DNA of 64,000 nt, from the NCBI RefSeq assembly GCF_024347675.1, contig NZ_AP024882.1, positions 1,550,001 through 1,614,000 of the forward strand, read 5' to 3'. The position numbers and the translations under genes are program-made. Under the pieces are notes generated by a model that saw nothing but the letters and a program-made list of their open reading frames with translations, made no database searches and had not been told where the DNA came from. Below are positions 52,768 through 62,030 of the stretch, piece by piece. Within the stretch, counting starts at the first letter, position 1; every line of letters starts with the position of its first letter. The DNA comes from Vibrio ishigakensis (GTDB taxonomy: Bacteria; Pseudomonadota; Gammaproteobacteria; Enterobacterales; Vibrionaceae).

Positions 52768-53934
52768 TTAATTCGCCTGACTCAGATACTTGATCCAGCT
52801 AATAGTCGCCTGATCAGACTTTATCTGATTAGCCTTTTGAGCATGCTCTAACGCTTTCTTCTTATCGCCTAAGCGATAGTAAGCTTGAACAATGGTCAAC
52901 TCTTTACGAGCACTGGAGTTCAGTTTGTCTAGCTGAGTTAGAGCAGTCTTATACTGCTTGTTTTGCATCAGTAGATTGATGTAAGACCAGCGATATTGAC
53001 TGTCTTTGCTGGTGGCACGAGCCCAAGCCTCCAGTGACTGTTCCCATTCTCTCGCCTGTTGCCAGTATTGTGCTTCTACCGCTAAATCTTTGGCGTCAAC
53101 ATCGGATGCCTTATTCAGTTCATGGAAGATCTGAGCAGACTTTTCAGGCACGCCTTGCTTAGAATAAAGCTGAGCCATCATACGCGTTTGAGTTTTACTT
53201 AACTCAAAGCCAGCACGCTCATATTGCTTGAGAGTCGCCAAGGCTTGTGAATAGTTTCCAACTCGCAGATACAGGTTGATGGTTTGTGTCCACCAGCTCC
53301 CTCGCTCAGGTTCAAAGCCACGCAATGCCAGCGTAGTTTTAAGTGCATTATTCCACTGCTTAAGAGACAGCTCAGCACCCAAACGTAGATTAAGCACAGG
53401 TACCGTTGTTTTACCGCCTGCAGAATAATAGCTGCTTACCGCACCGAGCACTGGTTTCCAACTCTCCATCTGATAGTTGGCTTGACCAATACGAAGCCAG
53501 ATCTGCTGCACGGTGTCGGCCTTCAGAACATTCAAGGTTTTGTTCTGTGCCATCACTTCGTTGTAGTTAGCCAGAGCCTGCTTAGTCTTGCCATTAGACA
53601 ACAGGATATCTGCATACATGCGCTGGGTTTCGATGTGTTGTTCAGGCTCAAGACCCTTTGTAGCAACACTTCGCCCCAACGCCGCTTCTGCTTTATCCAT
53701 TTGGTCTTCTTGCCAGTACAAGATACCCAACATGCGCTGTACATAAGAGGTATCAAATGCTCGGCTTGAATCTACTTTTTCAAGTGTCTCTATGGCCTCG
53801 GCATTCATGTCATTACTCTGCAGCTCAAACGCTTGATGCACACGACCGGCAACCGAGCGACTTAATTCTTCAGCGGTGACCGCACCGGTAAATAAGCTAG
53901 CTATTAGGGCTAAAGTTATAACTGATTTGTTCAT
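52768..53934 (-). CDS. TPR-repeat periplasmic protein of the TonB2-type cluster
   Basis: A 388-residue exported protein (signal MNKSVITLALIASLFTGAVTA) built of tetratricopeptide-like helical repeats (for example YVQRMLGILYWQEDQMDKAE and LVQAYYRLGDKKKALEHAQK). It is the last gene of the TonB/Exb operon, with a 4-bp overlap with the tonB gene. TPR proteins occur in this place in Vibrio TonB2 clusters and probably scaffold the energising complex; the exact role is unknown. Confidence 0.85.
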   Translation of the reverse strand: MNKSVITLALIASLFTGAVTAEELSRSVAGRVHQAFELQSNDMNAEAIETLEKVDSSRAFDTSYVQRMLGILYWQEDQMDKAEAALGRSVATKGLEPEQHIETQRMYADILLSNGKTKQALANYNEVMAQNKTLNVLKADTVQQIWLRIGQANYQMESWKPVLGAVSSYYSAGGKTTVPVLNLRLGAELSLKQWNNALKTTLALRGFEPERGSWWTQTINLYLRVGNYSQALATLKQYERAGFELSKTQTRMMAQLYSKQGVPEKSAQIFHELNKASDVDAKDLAVEAQYWQQAREWEQSLEAWARATSKDSQYRWSYINLLMQNKQYKTALTQLDKLNSSARKELTIVQAYYRLGDKKKALEHAQKANQIKSDQATISWIKYLSQAN

Positions 53935-54557
53935 TTTTGCAGTTTAAACTCCAACTTAACGGTTTGCCCTTCACGGGTTTGTGCCTTGCCATTGACTATC
54001 ATTGGCTGATATTTCCAGCGTTGAAGTGCACGGATAGCTTCACGGTCAAACACGCGTGCAGGCTCGGCCTCTACAACCTTAATGTCTACAGGTGTACCCA
54101 CTTCGTTGATGCTAAAGCTCATTACAACGTAACCTTCAATCTTACGATTCAAAGCGCGTGGCGGATACCTTGGTTCCATTCGGTGTAGCGGCATCACCTG
54201 TTGGTTCTGTGCAATCTTCATCGGCCCTGGATTAGAAATCGCCAAGCCAGAAACCCCTGTATCTAGAGCAACCTGAGGTAAGTCCAAGCTATCCATCGAG
54301 ATTGAATTCTCGGACACATTGGTTGGATCACTCACCTGCGTTTCTGGTGGCTGTTGTGGCTTCTCTGGTGGATCCGGCAATTGACGCTGACGACGCTGGG
54401 TAGCGCTATCTTGCTCTACTTGAAGGATATCAAAGCTCACTGGCGGCTTTTGATCCGGCAGCGGCGTTTTACCCAAATTCACCAACCAAGTCATAAACCC
54501 AAACACAAAGAAGGTCATCAACAAGGCAAGAGGCAGTGCTATAAATAGTCTTTTCAT
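53931..54557 (-). CDS. TonB protein, TonB2-like short form
   Basis: A 208-residue energy transducer: N-terminal anchor helix (residues 5-27), a Pro/Gln-rich spacer (PDPPEKPQQPPETQVS), and a C-terminal TonB domain (PRYPPRALNRKIEGYVVMSF, then EAIRALQRWKY). The short spacer is typical of TonB2-type proteins. It transmits proton-motive energy from ExbB/ExbD to TonB-dependent receptors such as the one 3 kb upstream. It overlaps the TPR gene. Confidence 0.93.
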   Translation of the reverse strand: MKRLFIALPLALLMTFFVFGFMTWLVNLGKTPLPDQKPPVSFDILQVEQDSATQRRQRQLPDPPEKPQQPPETQVSDPTNVSENSISMDSLDLPQVALDTGVSGLAISNPGPMKIAQNQQVMPLHRMEPRYPPRALNRKIEGYVVMSFSINEVGTPVDIKVVEAEPARVFDREAIRALQRWKYQPMIVNGKAQTREGQTVKLEFKLQK

Positions 54558-54566
54558 TTACTGCCT

Positions 54567-54971
54567 CTATTTGGCGGCTGTAGCCAGAGCGATCTTCTCG
54601 ATCCCTGCACCCTTCGCCCCATCCATTACCTCAACAACCGTACCGTTAAAGGCAAACTTGTCTGCCTGAATCACTACAGATGCATCTGGTTTGTCGATCA
54701 CCATACTCTCAAGTGTTGCCTGAACACGCTCTACATCCACCAAACGTTTATCGATATAAACTTGGTTGTTGTCTGTAATGGCGATAAAGATGCCAGCATC
54801 TTTCTGACTAGTAGCATTTGCCGCCTGAGGACGGTTTACCTCTACACCAGATTCGCGCACGAAAGAGCTAGTAACGATGAAGAAGATCAGCATGATAAAT
54901 ACGATATCAAGCATTGAGGTCATATCGACCTGTGCTTCTTCATTACGCTCGCGACGTCGTCCTAATCTCAT
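54567..54971 (-). CDS. ExbD protein (biopolymer transport)
   Basis: A 134-residue ExbD/TolR family protein with one helix near the N-terminus holding the proton-path Asp (MTSMLDIVFIMLIFFIVTSSF) and a periplasmic domain. It forms the TonB motor with ExbB. It lies 9 bp before tonB in the same operon. Confidence 0.93.
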   Translation of the reverse strand: MRLGRRRERNEEAQVDMTSMLDIVFIMLIFFIVTSSFVRESGVEVNRPQAANATSQKDAGIFIAITDNNQVYIDKRLVDVERVQATLESMVIDKPDASVVIQADKFAFNGTVVEVMDGAKGAGIEKIALATAAK

Positions 54972-54982
54972 TGTAAAAACCT

Positions 54983-55537
54983 CTAATTATGGATTCGTAG
55001 CATTCGCTCTAAGTGCAATTGCTTGCGCTCTGCCAATCCATACAATCTCGAATAAACAAACATACCCACAAGGGCTGCTACCATGCCGGCCATTGTTGGG
55101 ATAGTGGCCATAGAGATACCTGCCGCCATTAGGCGCGGTTCACTGTTTCCTTGGGCTGCCATCACATCGAATACCGAGATCATACCGGTAACGGTTCCAA
55201 GCAAACCTAGCATCGGAAACAGTGCGACAAGCACCTTCATTAAGGACAGTGAACGCTTCAGGCTCGACTCCGACGCTGACAGCCAAGCGGTGCGCTGCGA
55301 AAGCGCATACCAAGAATGGCGGTCAGAGCGTTGTTGCCACTGAAGAACCCATTGGTGCTGGTACTTTGGAAATAACCAAAAGAAGTACAAGACTCTATCT
55401 AGAACCAAAATCCAAAAGACCAGCATCACAGCGGCGAGCCACCACAGAACCGGACCACCTCGAACCATCAGCTCATCGATAGAGCCAACTAGGGGTACGT
55501 CTGTGAGCATCGCCCAAAAGGATGCGAAGTCAGCCAT
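54983..55537 (-). CDS. ExbB protein (MotA/TolQ/ExbB proton channel family)
   Basis: A 184-residue, three-helix protein with the family core LVALFPMLGLLGTVTGMISV. It starts one base into the stop of the TtpC-like gene (TAATG), a sign of coupled translation. Motor subunit of the TonB complex. Confidence 0.92.
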   Translation of the reverse strand: MADFASFWAMLTDVPLVGSIDELMVRGGPVLWWLAAVMLVFWILVLDRVLYFFWLFPKYQHQWVLQWQQRSDRHSWYALSQRTAWLSASESSLKRSLSLMKVLVALFPMLGLLGTVTGMISVFDVMAAQGNSEPRLMAAGISMATIPTMAGMVAALVGMFVYSRLYGLAERKQLHLERMLRIHN

Positions 55538-56874
55538 TATGCAGCAGCCTCTTGTTTGCGCTCTGCGCTTTCAGCTACTAGGCCAACACCTTGTTTTTCA
55601 ACAACATTACGGATGCCTTCAGATAGGCTAGATAGCATGTTGTGTACAAGTAGTAGAGGCATAGCCGCGACTAGACCAAGAACGGTCGTGATAAGTGCCA
55701 TCGAGATGCCGCCTGCCATGATGCGAGGATCAGCATTACCAAACTGAGTAATGGTTTGGAAGGTATCAATCATACCGGTTACTGTACCCAGTAGACCTAG
55801 CATAGGTGCTAGAGCTGCTAGGAGTTTGATGGTCGAGATGCCTTGCTCTAGGCTCTCTTGCTCATCCATTACTGCTTCTAAAAGACGAAGCTCAAGTGCT
55901 TCAATCGTTGGACTCTGATCTTCTTTATGAACCAGCATTACGCGGCCAAGTGGGTTGTTGTCTGTTGGGTTGGATACATCTTTCAGCTGTTTGTTGATCT
56001 TAGACTTAATAGACATAAGAACGAACGCACGATAAACACCGATTAGAAGACCTACTAGAAGAAGACCAATGATGATTTTACCTACTACACCACCCTGCTC
56101 GATACGCTGAGAAAGGGTTGGGTTGTTAGCCAACTGCTCAAGCAATGCGCCGCGTGTTACGTCTAGCGCTACTACAGGTAGGTCGCTTGATAAATCAGTT
56201 GACGATGTCAGTGTTAGTTTAGGCTGAACCGTGTATGGTGTAGCAATCTGTTTAGTTGCGTTCCAAGCCAAGTAACCATTATCGTCCGCTAGAGCGAATG
56301 AGCCCATACGAAGAACTGTTTTCTTTTGCAGTTCACCAGAACCATCCACAAAAGGAACCATTATCTTGCTAGCTTTCGAGCTTGCGTCGATCTGATGCTG
56401 GTATGAATGCCATAGACCGTACAGTTGGTCTTTAGATGGGATAGATTTCGCTTCTATGATCTCATCGATAACCGCTACATCTTCATCTAGCCCGATAGTA
56501 GCAACCGAACGCTCTTGCTCTAGTTGAACATCTTTCGCTGCTTGGCGTACAACACCAAAGATCTCACCCAAGCTACCTGTCGCTAGGGTCAGTTCTTTTT
56601 CTTTGCCTGCTAGTAGCTCTTCATTGGATTGGAACTTTGCGCTTAGAGAGTCGATAGATTTATTCAGGTTTGCACGCTGCTTGATAAGCGCATCATACTC
56701 AGCCTGAAGCTTCTGTTCTTGAGAAGCAAACTCCCCTTCGCGCGCTTTGTTATGCTGTGTATCAGCCGCTTTGGCTTTATTAGTATCGTTTAATAGCTCT
56801 TGGCTAGCGTGTGCTGGAATTACACACAGGGCTGCGGCTAGAGCTAGGCTAACCTTTGCTAGGTGACGTTTCAT
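55537..56874 (-). CDS. TtpC-like protein (ExbB-type domain with long N-terminal part)
   Basis: A 445-residue protein. Signal peptide ending at PAHA, then a coiled-coil periplasmic region (about residues 30-130), a helix near 258, and a C-terminal MotA/TolQ/ExbB domain with LAALAPMLGLLGTVTGMIDT. TtpC proteins are required in Vibrio for TonB2-driven siderophore uptake. The gene is between DUF3450 and exbB, as in V. cholerae and other Vibrio clusters. Confidence 0.92.
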   Translation of the reverse strand: MKRHLAKVSLALAAALCVIPAHASQELLNDTNKAKAADTQHNKAREGEFASQEQKLQAEYDALIKQRANLNKSIDSLSAKFQSNEELLAGKEKELTLATGSLGEIFGVVRQAAKDVQLEQERSVATIGLDEDVAVIDEIIEAKSIPSKDQLYGLWHSYQHQIDASSKASKIMVPFVDGSGELQKKTVLRMGSFALADDNGYLAWNATKQIATPYTVQPKLTLTSSTDLSSDLPVVALDVTRGALLEQLANNPTLSQRIEQGGVVGKIIIGLLLVGLLIGVYRAFVLMSIKSKINKQLKDVSNPTDNNPLGRVMLVHKEDQSPTIEALELRLLEAVMDEQESLEQGISTIKLLAALAPMLGLLGTVTGMIDTFQTITQFGNADPRIMAGGISMALITTVLGLVAAMPLLLVHNMLSSLSEGIRNVVEKQGVGLVAESAERKQEAAA

Positions 56875-56877
56875 TAA

Positions 56878-57660
56878 TTACTTCTCCTCACCTTGAGTTA
56901 GCGAAACGGGTAGATCAAGCAGGCTTGGAGAAGCTTGCTTAGCGGCAACATCGAACGCTTTATCGATTGAGTGACCAACACTGCGGTCTTGCTCAATCCA
57001 TGCATTTTGATTGTCGTTCCATGCCCAGTAGCGCTGGCGGTCGTTAGAGCGAGCTACTAGAGATACACGACCTAGGTAAAGCTGCTCAGCAACGATAGGC
57101 TTACCGTCGAATTCGATAGTGCCAGAGTACGCACCCATTTTAGTGCCGTAATCCATTTCGATCTGATATGCCTCGAGAATGCGGCGATATTTTTCTGCAT
57201 CACTGATGTCTGCTTGAGTCATCATTTCATTCAGAGATTCGAGACGCTTTGAACGAGCATCGACGCGAATCGGACGGTCTTCGGCATTCAACTTTTTCAA
57301 ACCATCCAACATTTCATACATCAGAGGAACGATAGCCTGACGGGTATCATCGATCTGAGATAACTGTGAATCAAAGCCTTCAAGCTCTTTCTCTTGGCTA
57401 GAAATCAGACCTTCAAGGTGAGTGTTGTAAACCGTTAGGTTGTTCACCTCTTGCTTCAGCGTAGCAATATCAGCTTCTAGCTGCATCGCTTTGTCGCTGC
57501 TTGCAGAAATCTTCTTTTGGCTGTTTGCTGCATTCTTAGTGATTTGAGTCTCGACGTTTTGAGACTTCTGCAGTGTCACCTGCTGGTTAGCAAAGGCTGA
57601 TGCACTAGTCATAGACAAGCCTGCTAGTAATAGGTAGCCAGCTTTATTTTTAATATTCAT
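56878..57660 (-). CDS. DUF3450 periplasmic coiled-coil protein of the TonB2-type cluster
   Basis: A 260-residue exported protein (signal ending SASAFA) with a strong coiled coil (about residues 35-110) and a small C-terminal domain (QRYWAWNDNQNAWIEQDRSV). DUF3450 proteins lead Vibrio TonB2 clusters. The gene is 3 bp before the TtpC-like gene, so it heads the operon. It may help contact receptors or TtpC; that is inference. Confidence 0.88.
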   Translation of the reverse strand: MNIKNKAGYLLLAGLSMTSASAFANQQVTLQKSQNVETQITKNAANSQKKISASSDKAMQLEADIATLKQEVNNLTVYNTHLEGLISSQEKELEGFDSQLSQIDDTRQAIVPLMYEMLDGLKKLNAEDRPIRVDARSKRLESLNEMMTQADISDAEKYRRILEAYQIEMDYGTKMGAYSGTIEFDGKPIVAEQLYLGRVSLVARSNDRQRYWAWNDNQNAWIEQDRSVGHSIDKAFDVAAKQASPSLLDLPVSLTQGEEK

Positions 57661-57784
57661 AGACTTTCATTAACTCTCTGAATTTATGTATCTTTTCTTC
57701 AAACTGTATCGACCATATCATTAATCAATCGCAGTTTCTTTCATAAGGTAACCAAATGTTTTTTGGCGCCTAAAAAACGCATGA

Positions 57785-57805
57785 AAGCCGAGCTAGGCTC
57801 GGCTT
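57785..57805 (-). terminator. Terminator after the TonB-dependent receptor
   Basis: AAGCCGAGC and GCTCGGCTT pair around TAG, 18 bp after the receptor stop. The T-run on the minus strand is interrupted, so it may be leaky toward the TonB operon. Confidence 0.75.
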
Positions 57806-57822
57806 GTTTTAAATCTTTTCGA

Positions 57823-59979
57823 TTAGTACTTCACTTCATAATTCAAGTAGAAGCGACGACCTGGAGCATTGTAGTAACGAGAAGCATTCTGCTCTGACTG
57901 AGCATATGGTGTCATATACTCTTCATTGAACAGGTTCTCGATAGCAAAGCTTACAGTACCAACAGGCAAGTCATAATCCATACCAGCATTAGCTAGGAAG
58001 AAACTATCAACTGCGTATTTTGCACCTTGAGTAATCTCGTCTTCTTTATCACGTGAACCAGAGTAGATGAAGTTGATGTTATAGCGACCAAACTCATGTG
58101 CATCATAGATAAACATAGAGGTTACTTTCAGAGGCGCGATACGCGTGCCATCTAGAGGTTCCCAATCGCTGTTTTCATCTAGCTTACGCTCACCTTCTTG
58201 CCACGACACTGTGTTGTCGTTGCGAAGGTTAGCAAGGATATTGAAACCAAGAGTTGCTTCAGCACCCCATACGCGTTCTGGTGCTCGGGTACTTTCAAGG
58301 TTACCAGTTACGTCGTTCAAGCTTAAGGTCGCACCTGAATCTGACTCACTGTAAAAAGCCGCAAGTGTATAGTCAGCTTGTGCAATCAGACCTCGAACGC
58401 CAATCTCATAGTTGTCTGTTTTAATAGGGTTAATCGCACCATCAACGCTAGTTAACGGATTAGAAGCTGTACCACCTGAGCGGATATCACGAAGTGCTTC
58501 GTTTGTAGACATACCTTGTGCAAATGACGCAAACACTTGATGGTTTGGAGTTAGATAGTGCGTAATACCTACGTTGAAAAGGAACTCATCAAAACTTGGG
58601 TTACCACCTTCTACACTATTGCCCGCAGTGCCGTTAAAGGTATTACCTACAATAAAGTCATCTACGCTTAAGCGAACGTACTCATAGCGAACACCATAAG
58701 AAACGGTTGTGTCTAGAGTGATGTCACTTGAGAATTGTGCAAACGGTGCGATAGCGAACTGTTCTACGTCTGGTGTGTTGTTTACAAAACCTACGCTGTT
58801 AGGTTGCTTGAAGGTTTGGTTTTCTAGGTCAAGACCCCAAGTTACCGCAGCCCAGCTTGTGTCACTTGAGATATTGATCTTCGCGCCGTAGCGGTCGAAG
58901 TCAGTCTCATTATGACCATAAAGGGTTTGGCCGAACGTTGGAGAGTTAGGGTTGTAATCGGTCATCTTCAAAGTGAAGGTCTCAGTATCCTGAGTCATCC
59001 AATAACCGGTCACATCAAGCATACCAAGCGCAAACGCATAATCCTGATAACGAACTTGATAGTTAGCGAAGGTACGGCTTACGTCGTTTGGCTCAGCACC
59101 AGGCTGACCTGCTACACCATTGTTGTAGCCGGGGCCACAGTGCTCAGCTTGCGCTGGGATTCCGTTTTCAGGATCCGCACCGGTTGCACACCAACCGTCG
59201 TTATCTGTGATGTTACGAACACCAAAAGTAAAGGTAAGTGCACGGTCTGCATCAATGTTATGGTTCCACACACCATTCACATTAATGTTGTCCATGTCAT
59301 CTTCGTTGTTTACCGAAGGAAGACGATCACCGTTTGCATCAAAGCTGCCACCACGTTGCTCATAGCCAAGACCGATACGCCATTGGTTTTTGTCATCACC
59401 ACCTTGCGCTTCTTGGTATACATCCCAACTAAACGAGTCGCTACCGAACTCTTGGAAGTTGGTGCCAACCTTGGTGCGGTATTGGGTTTCACCCGCTACC
59501 GGCATCTTAGTGATAACGTTGATGATACCGCCCTGTGCACCTAGGCCATATACCGCAGAACCGCCACGGATAACCTCGATACGATCTACGTTTTCAGGAT
59601 CAATAGAAGACAGTTCTTGGCCGAAATCAAGGAAGCTATTGTTTTGTGCTACACCATCAATAAGTAGCAGAACACGTCGGCCACGGATGTTGTTTTGACC
59701 CTTACTACTTAGGTTACCGTGGATAGAGGTACCCATGCCCGGAACCAACATAGAAAGCACATCGTTAATACTACGACTTTGCTTCATAGCATCAGAGATT
59801 TGCTCTTGATTGATTACAGTTACTGAACGAGGAACCTCGTTAAGAGTTTGCTGACTACGGCTCGCAGAAACTACGATAGTTTCCATTTGTTCCGTTTGAG
59901 ACGCTTCTTCAGCTTGAGCGCTGAAATTTGTCAAAGTTAATGCGCCCATAATGGCTACATTCAGCTTAGTAAGTTTCAT
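57823..59979 (-). CDS. TonB-dependent siderophore-type receptor
   Basis: A 718-residue outer-membrane receptor. Signal peptide ending SAQA, TonB box near residues 33-39 (METIVVSA), plug domain with RGRRVLLLIDGVAQ and RIEVIRGGSAVYGLGAQGGI, then a 22-strand barrel closing in YLNYEVKY with the terminal aromatic-like residue. It resembles IutA-type catecholate/hydroxamate receptors; the ligand is not readable. It diverges from the ABC importer genes, with a Fur-like site in between. Confidence 0.93.
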   Translation of the reverse strand: MKLTKLNVAIMGALTLTNFSAQAEEASQTEQMETIVVSASRSQQTLNEVPRSVTVINQEQISDAMKQSRSINDVLSMLVPGMGTSIHGNLSSKGQNNIRGRRVLLLIDGVAQNNSFLDFGQELSSIDPENVDRIEVIRGGSAVYGLGAQGGIINVITKMPVAGETQYRTKVGTNFQEFGSDSFSWDVYQEAQGGDDKNQWRIGLGYEQRGGSFDANGDRLPSVNNEDDMDNINVNGVWNHNIDADRALTFTFGVRNITDNDGWCATGADPENGIPAQAEHCGPGYNNGVAGQPGAEPNDVSRTFANYQVRYQDYAFALGMLDVTGYWMTQDTETFTLKMTDYNPNSPTFGQTLYGHNETDFDRYGAKINISSDTSWAAVTWGLDLENQTFKQPNSVGFVNNTPDVEQFAIAPFAQFSSDITLDTTVSYGVRYEYVRLSVDDFIVGNTFNGTAGNSVEGGNPSFDEFLFNVGITHYLTPNHQVFASFAQGMSTNEALRDIRSGGTASNPLTSVDGAINPIKTDNYEIGVRGLIAQADYTLAAFYSESDSGATLSLNDVTGNLESTRAPERVWGAEATLGFNILANLRNDNTVSWQEGERKLDENSDWEPLDGTRIAPLKVTSMFIYDAHEFGRYNINFIYSGSRDKEDEITQGAKYAVDSFFLANAGMDYDLPVGTVSFAIENLFNEEYMTPYAQSEQNASRYYNAPGRRFYLNYEVKY

Positions 59980-60095
59980 TTTTCCATTTCCGTTTTACGA
60001 CAACGCCTCGCCTTGGCATAAGGGCTAAAAAAGGTTTTAGTGCTGTTGAGAGGCATTTAATTGCGTGGTAGTCTAGCACTCCTTTTAATGAAGTA

Positions 60096-60114
60096 AACAA
60101 TAATTGTTATCATT
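60096..60114. promoter_or_regulatory. Fur-like box between receptor and importer operons
   Basis: AACAATAATTGTTATCATT agrees with the AATGATAATAATTATCATT form at 15 of 19 positions. It ends 10 bp before the binding-protein ATG and 117 bp from the receptor start. Confidence 0.65.
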
Positions 60115-60123
60115 TGTGTTTTT

Positions 60124-61068
60124 ATGAAGCATTTTCGTCCAATTTGCCGTTCAGCCACCATTCTGCTTAGCCTTGTCTTTGTTCTAGATCAAGTTTATGC
60201 AAATGAGTACACAGATGACCGAGGCATAACCTTGCCTACAATTAAGACAAACACCTTTCCAAGAGTGGCCAGTGTTTCGACATTTGGCGGTGAGGTTTCG
60301 CTTGCCTTAGGTGAGGTTCCAGTCGCTGTTTCAAACTACCCCGGCGGTTTCCCCTCTTACCTAAATGAGCTAAAACAGGCCTCTGAACTTGGTCCTAGGT
60401 CGAGAACCAGTTTTGAAGCACTTTATACGGCGAAACCAGACCTAATCGTGGGACTAGGCCGTATGATCGAGCCTTACTATCAGCGTTATTCAGATATCGC
60501 CCCTGCCCTTGGTTATGACTTAATAACTGTGGATGACAGTAATAAAGCCATCGCTCAAACCAGTAAGGTATTAGGCAAAGAGGCGGAAGGAATACGCATC
60601 AACCAATGTTTCGAGCAAACACTTGAGAAGATGCACAGTAAAATAGGCGACCAAAAACTCAGTGGTCTGTTTCTTACTAGTGCTGGGGTTACGCCAAGAG
60701 CCTACTATTCGCACTTTATGACAGTGAGTTTAATGGAGCGCTTGAATATTGAGAGCGCTAACGGCCCATCGCCTTACTCAGCAAAAACACCTTACTCAGG
60801 ACAAGTAGGTTTGGAGTGGCTGATTAAACTAAATCCCGACATTATCTTTATGTATCAGGGTTCTAAGCCACAATTTGTCGACTCAAAAATCTGGCAGAAC
60901 CTTTCTGCTGTCAAGAACAATCGAGTCTATGAAGTTAGCATGGCGTGGCGCGAACCGGAAGGACCATACTCTCGATTGTGGGTAAGCATGGATATAGCGC
61001 ATAAAGCGTATCCTGAGCTATTCGATGCTCCTTCAAAAGAGAAAGTTGAGGAGGCGTTGTGTCGCTGA
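60124..61068 (+). CDS. Periplasmic iron-siderophore binding protein
   Basis: A 314-residue class III binding protein (FepB/FhuD/BtuF-like) with signal peptide ending VYANE. Two lobes are joined by a long helix; EALYTAKPDLIVGLGRMIEP and LEWLIKLNPDIIFMYQGSKP are the matching lobe signatures. No clear ribosome site is seen upstream, since the Fur box is directly before the ATG. It starts the importer operon and overlaps the permease gene by 10 bp. Confidence 0.88.
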   Translation: MKHFRPICRSATILLSLVFVLDQVYANEYTDDRGITLPTIKTNTFPRVASVSTFGGEVSLALGEVPVAVSNYPGGFPSYLNELKQASELGPRSRTSFEALYTAKPDLIVGLGRMIEPYYQRYSDIAPALGYDLITVDDSNKAIAQTSKVLGKEAEGIRINQCFEQTLEKMHSKIGDQKLSGLFLTSAGVTPRAYYSHFMTVSLMERLNIESANGPSPYSAKTPYSGQVGLEWLIKLNPDIIFMYQGSKPQFVDSKIWQNLSAVKNNRVYEVSMAWREPEGPYSRLWVSMDIAHKAYPELFDAPSKEKVEEALCR

Positions 61069-62030
61069 ACAGTAAAAACCTGACACTGATACTGTTTTCC
61101 TCTGTCACCTTAGTAGTTGTTATCTATCAGTCTCTTAGCGTCGGTATCTATCAGTTTTCGTTGTCGGACTTACGTTCGTTTTTGCTAAACGAGCAACAGA
61201 CTAGCCAGTATCTTGTCTTCTGGGAATTAAGGCTACCAAGAACCCTGATTGCGCTATTTGGTGGTGCTGCCCTCGCTACAGCGGGTCATATCATGCAGAG
61301 CGTTCTTAAGAACCCACTGGCCTCCCCTAACCTAACCGGGGTAATGTCTGGTGCGGCCTTTGCGGTGCTGACAGCAACTATGTTTGTACTGCCTCTCTCT
61401 TCTCTGTTTTGGGGTATCGCTGGCGGGCTTATCGGCGGTGTGATAACTCTGTCAATTAGTTGGAAGAACGGTATTACTCCAAGCCGTCTTGCACTTGCTG
61501 GCGTATCTGTAAGTGCATTTTGTCAGGCTGCCATTACCTACATTCTTCTCTCTGACCGAGTAGACAGCGAAGCGCTGTTCTTCTGGCTAACCGGAAGTAA
61601 CGCTGGAGCTAACTGGGATGCATTTTGGCCTTTACTGTTTACCACATTACCTATGTTTGCCTTGTTAATCGTGAGCTATCGTCAGCGCTCGTATCTTGAG
61701 CTTGACGATGAAGTGGCTAGAGGCTTGGGCATCCCAATAAACAGCTACCGCCTGCTGTTCGGTTTTATCTCAGTAATATTGACTGCCGCTTCTGTTGGCG
61801 CTTTCGGTCCTGTTGGCTTTATCGGATTGGTCGCTCCTCACTTAGCACGCATGCTAGGTCTTGGCCTTATCGGCTCAGCGGCAATCGGGGCAAGCCTAGT
61901 AATTACCGCAGACCTTCTCGCGCGCACGCTACTTATGCCTCTTGAGCTACCCATCGGAGTCCTAACCGCTATGATTGGCGCCCCTTGGTTTCTGTATCTT
62001 ATCCTTGGCAAACTATGGATGGCCCGCTAA
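61059..62030 (+). CDS. FecCD-type iron ABC transporter permease, first
   Basis: A 323-residue, ten-helix permease. It starts at GTG 61059 behind an ideal GAGGAGG site that lies inside the binding-protein gene. WELRLPRTLIALFGGAALAT and GPVGFIGLVAPHLARMLGLG are the FecCD signatures, the latter contacting the ATPase. It pairs with the following permease to form the channel. TAATG overlap with the next gene. Confidence 0.93.
   Translation: MSLNSKNLTLILFSSVTLVVVIYQSLSVGIYQFSLSDLRSFLLNEQQTSQYLVFWELRLPRTLIALFGGAALATAGHIMQSVLKNPLASPNLTGVMSGAAFAVLTATMFVLPLSSLFWGIAGGLIGGVITLSISWKNGITPSRLALAGVSVSAFCQAAITYILLSDRVDSEALFFWLTGSNAGANWDAFWPLLFTTLPMFALLIVSYRQRSYLELDDEVARGLGIPINSYRLLFGFISVILTAASVGAFGPVGFIGLVAPHLARMLGLGLIGSAAIGASLVITADLLARTLLMPLELPIGVLTAMIGAPWFLYLILGKLWMAR

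Noticed and set aside
58912..59544. 210-codon plus-strand frame
   Set aside because: Antisense to the TonB-dependent receptor; low-complexity translation with no family signature and no ribosome site.
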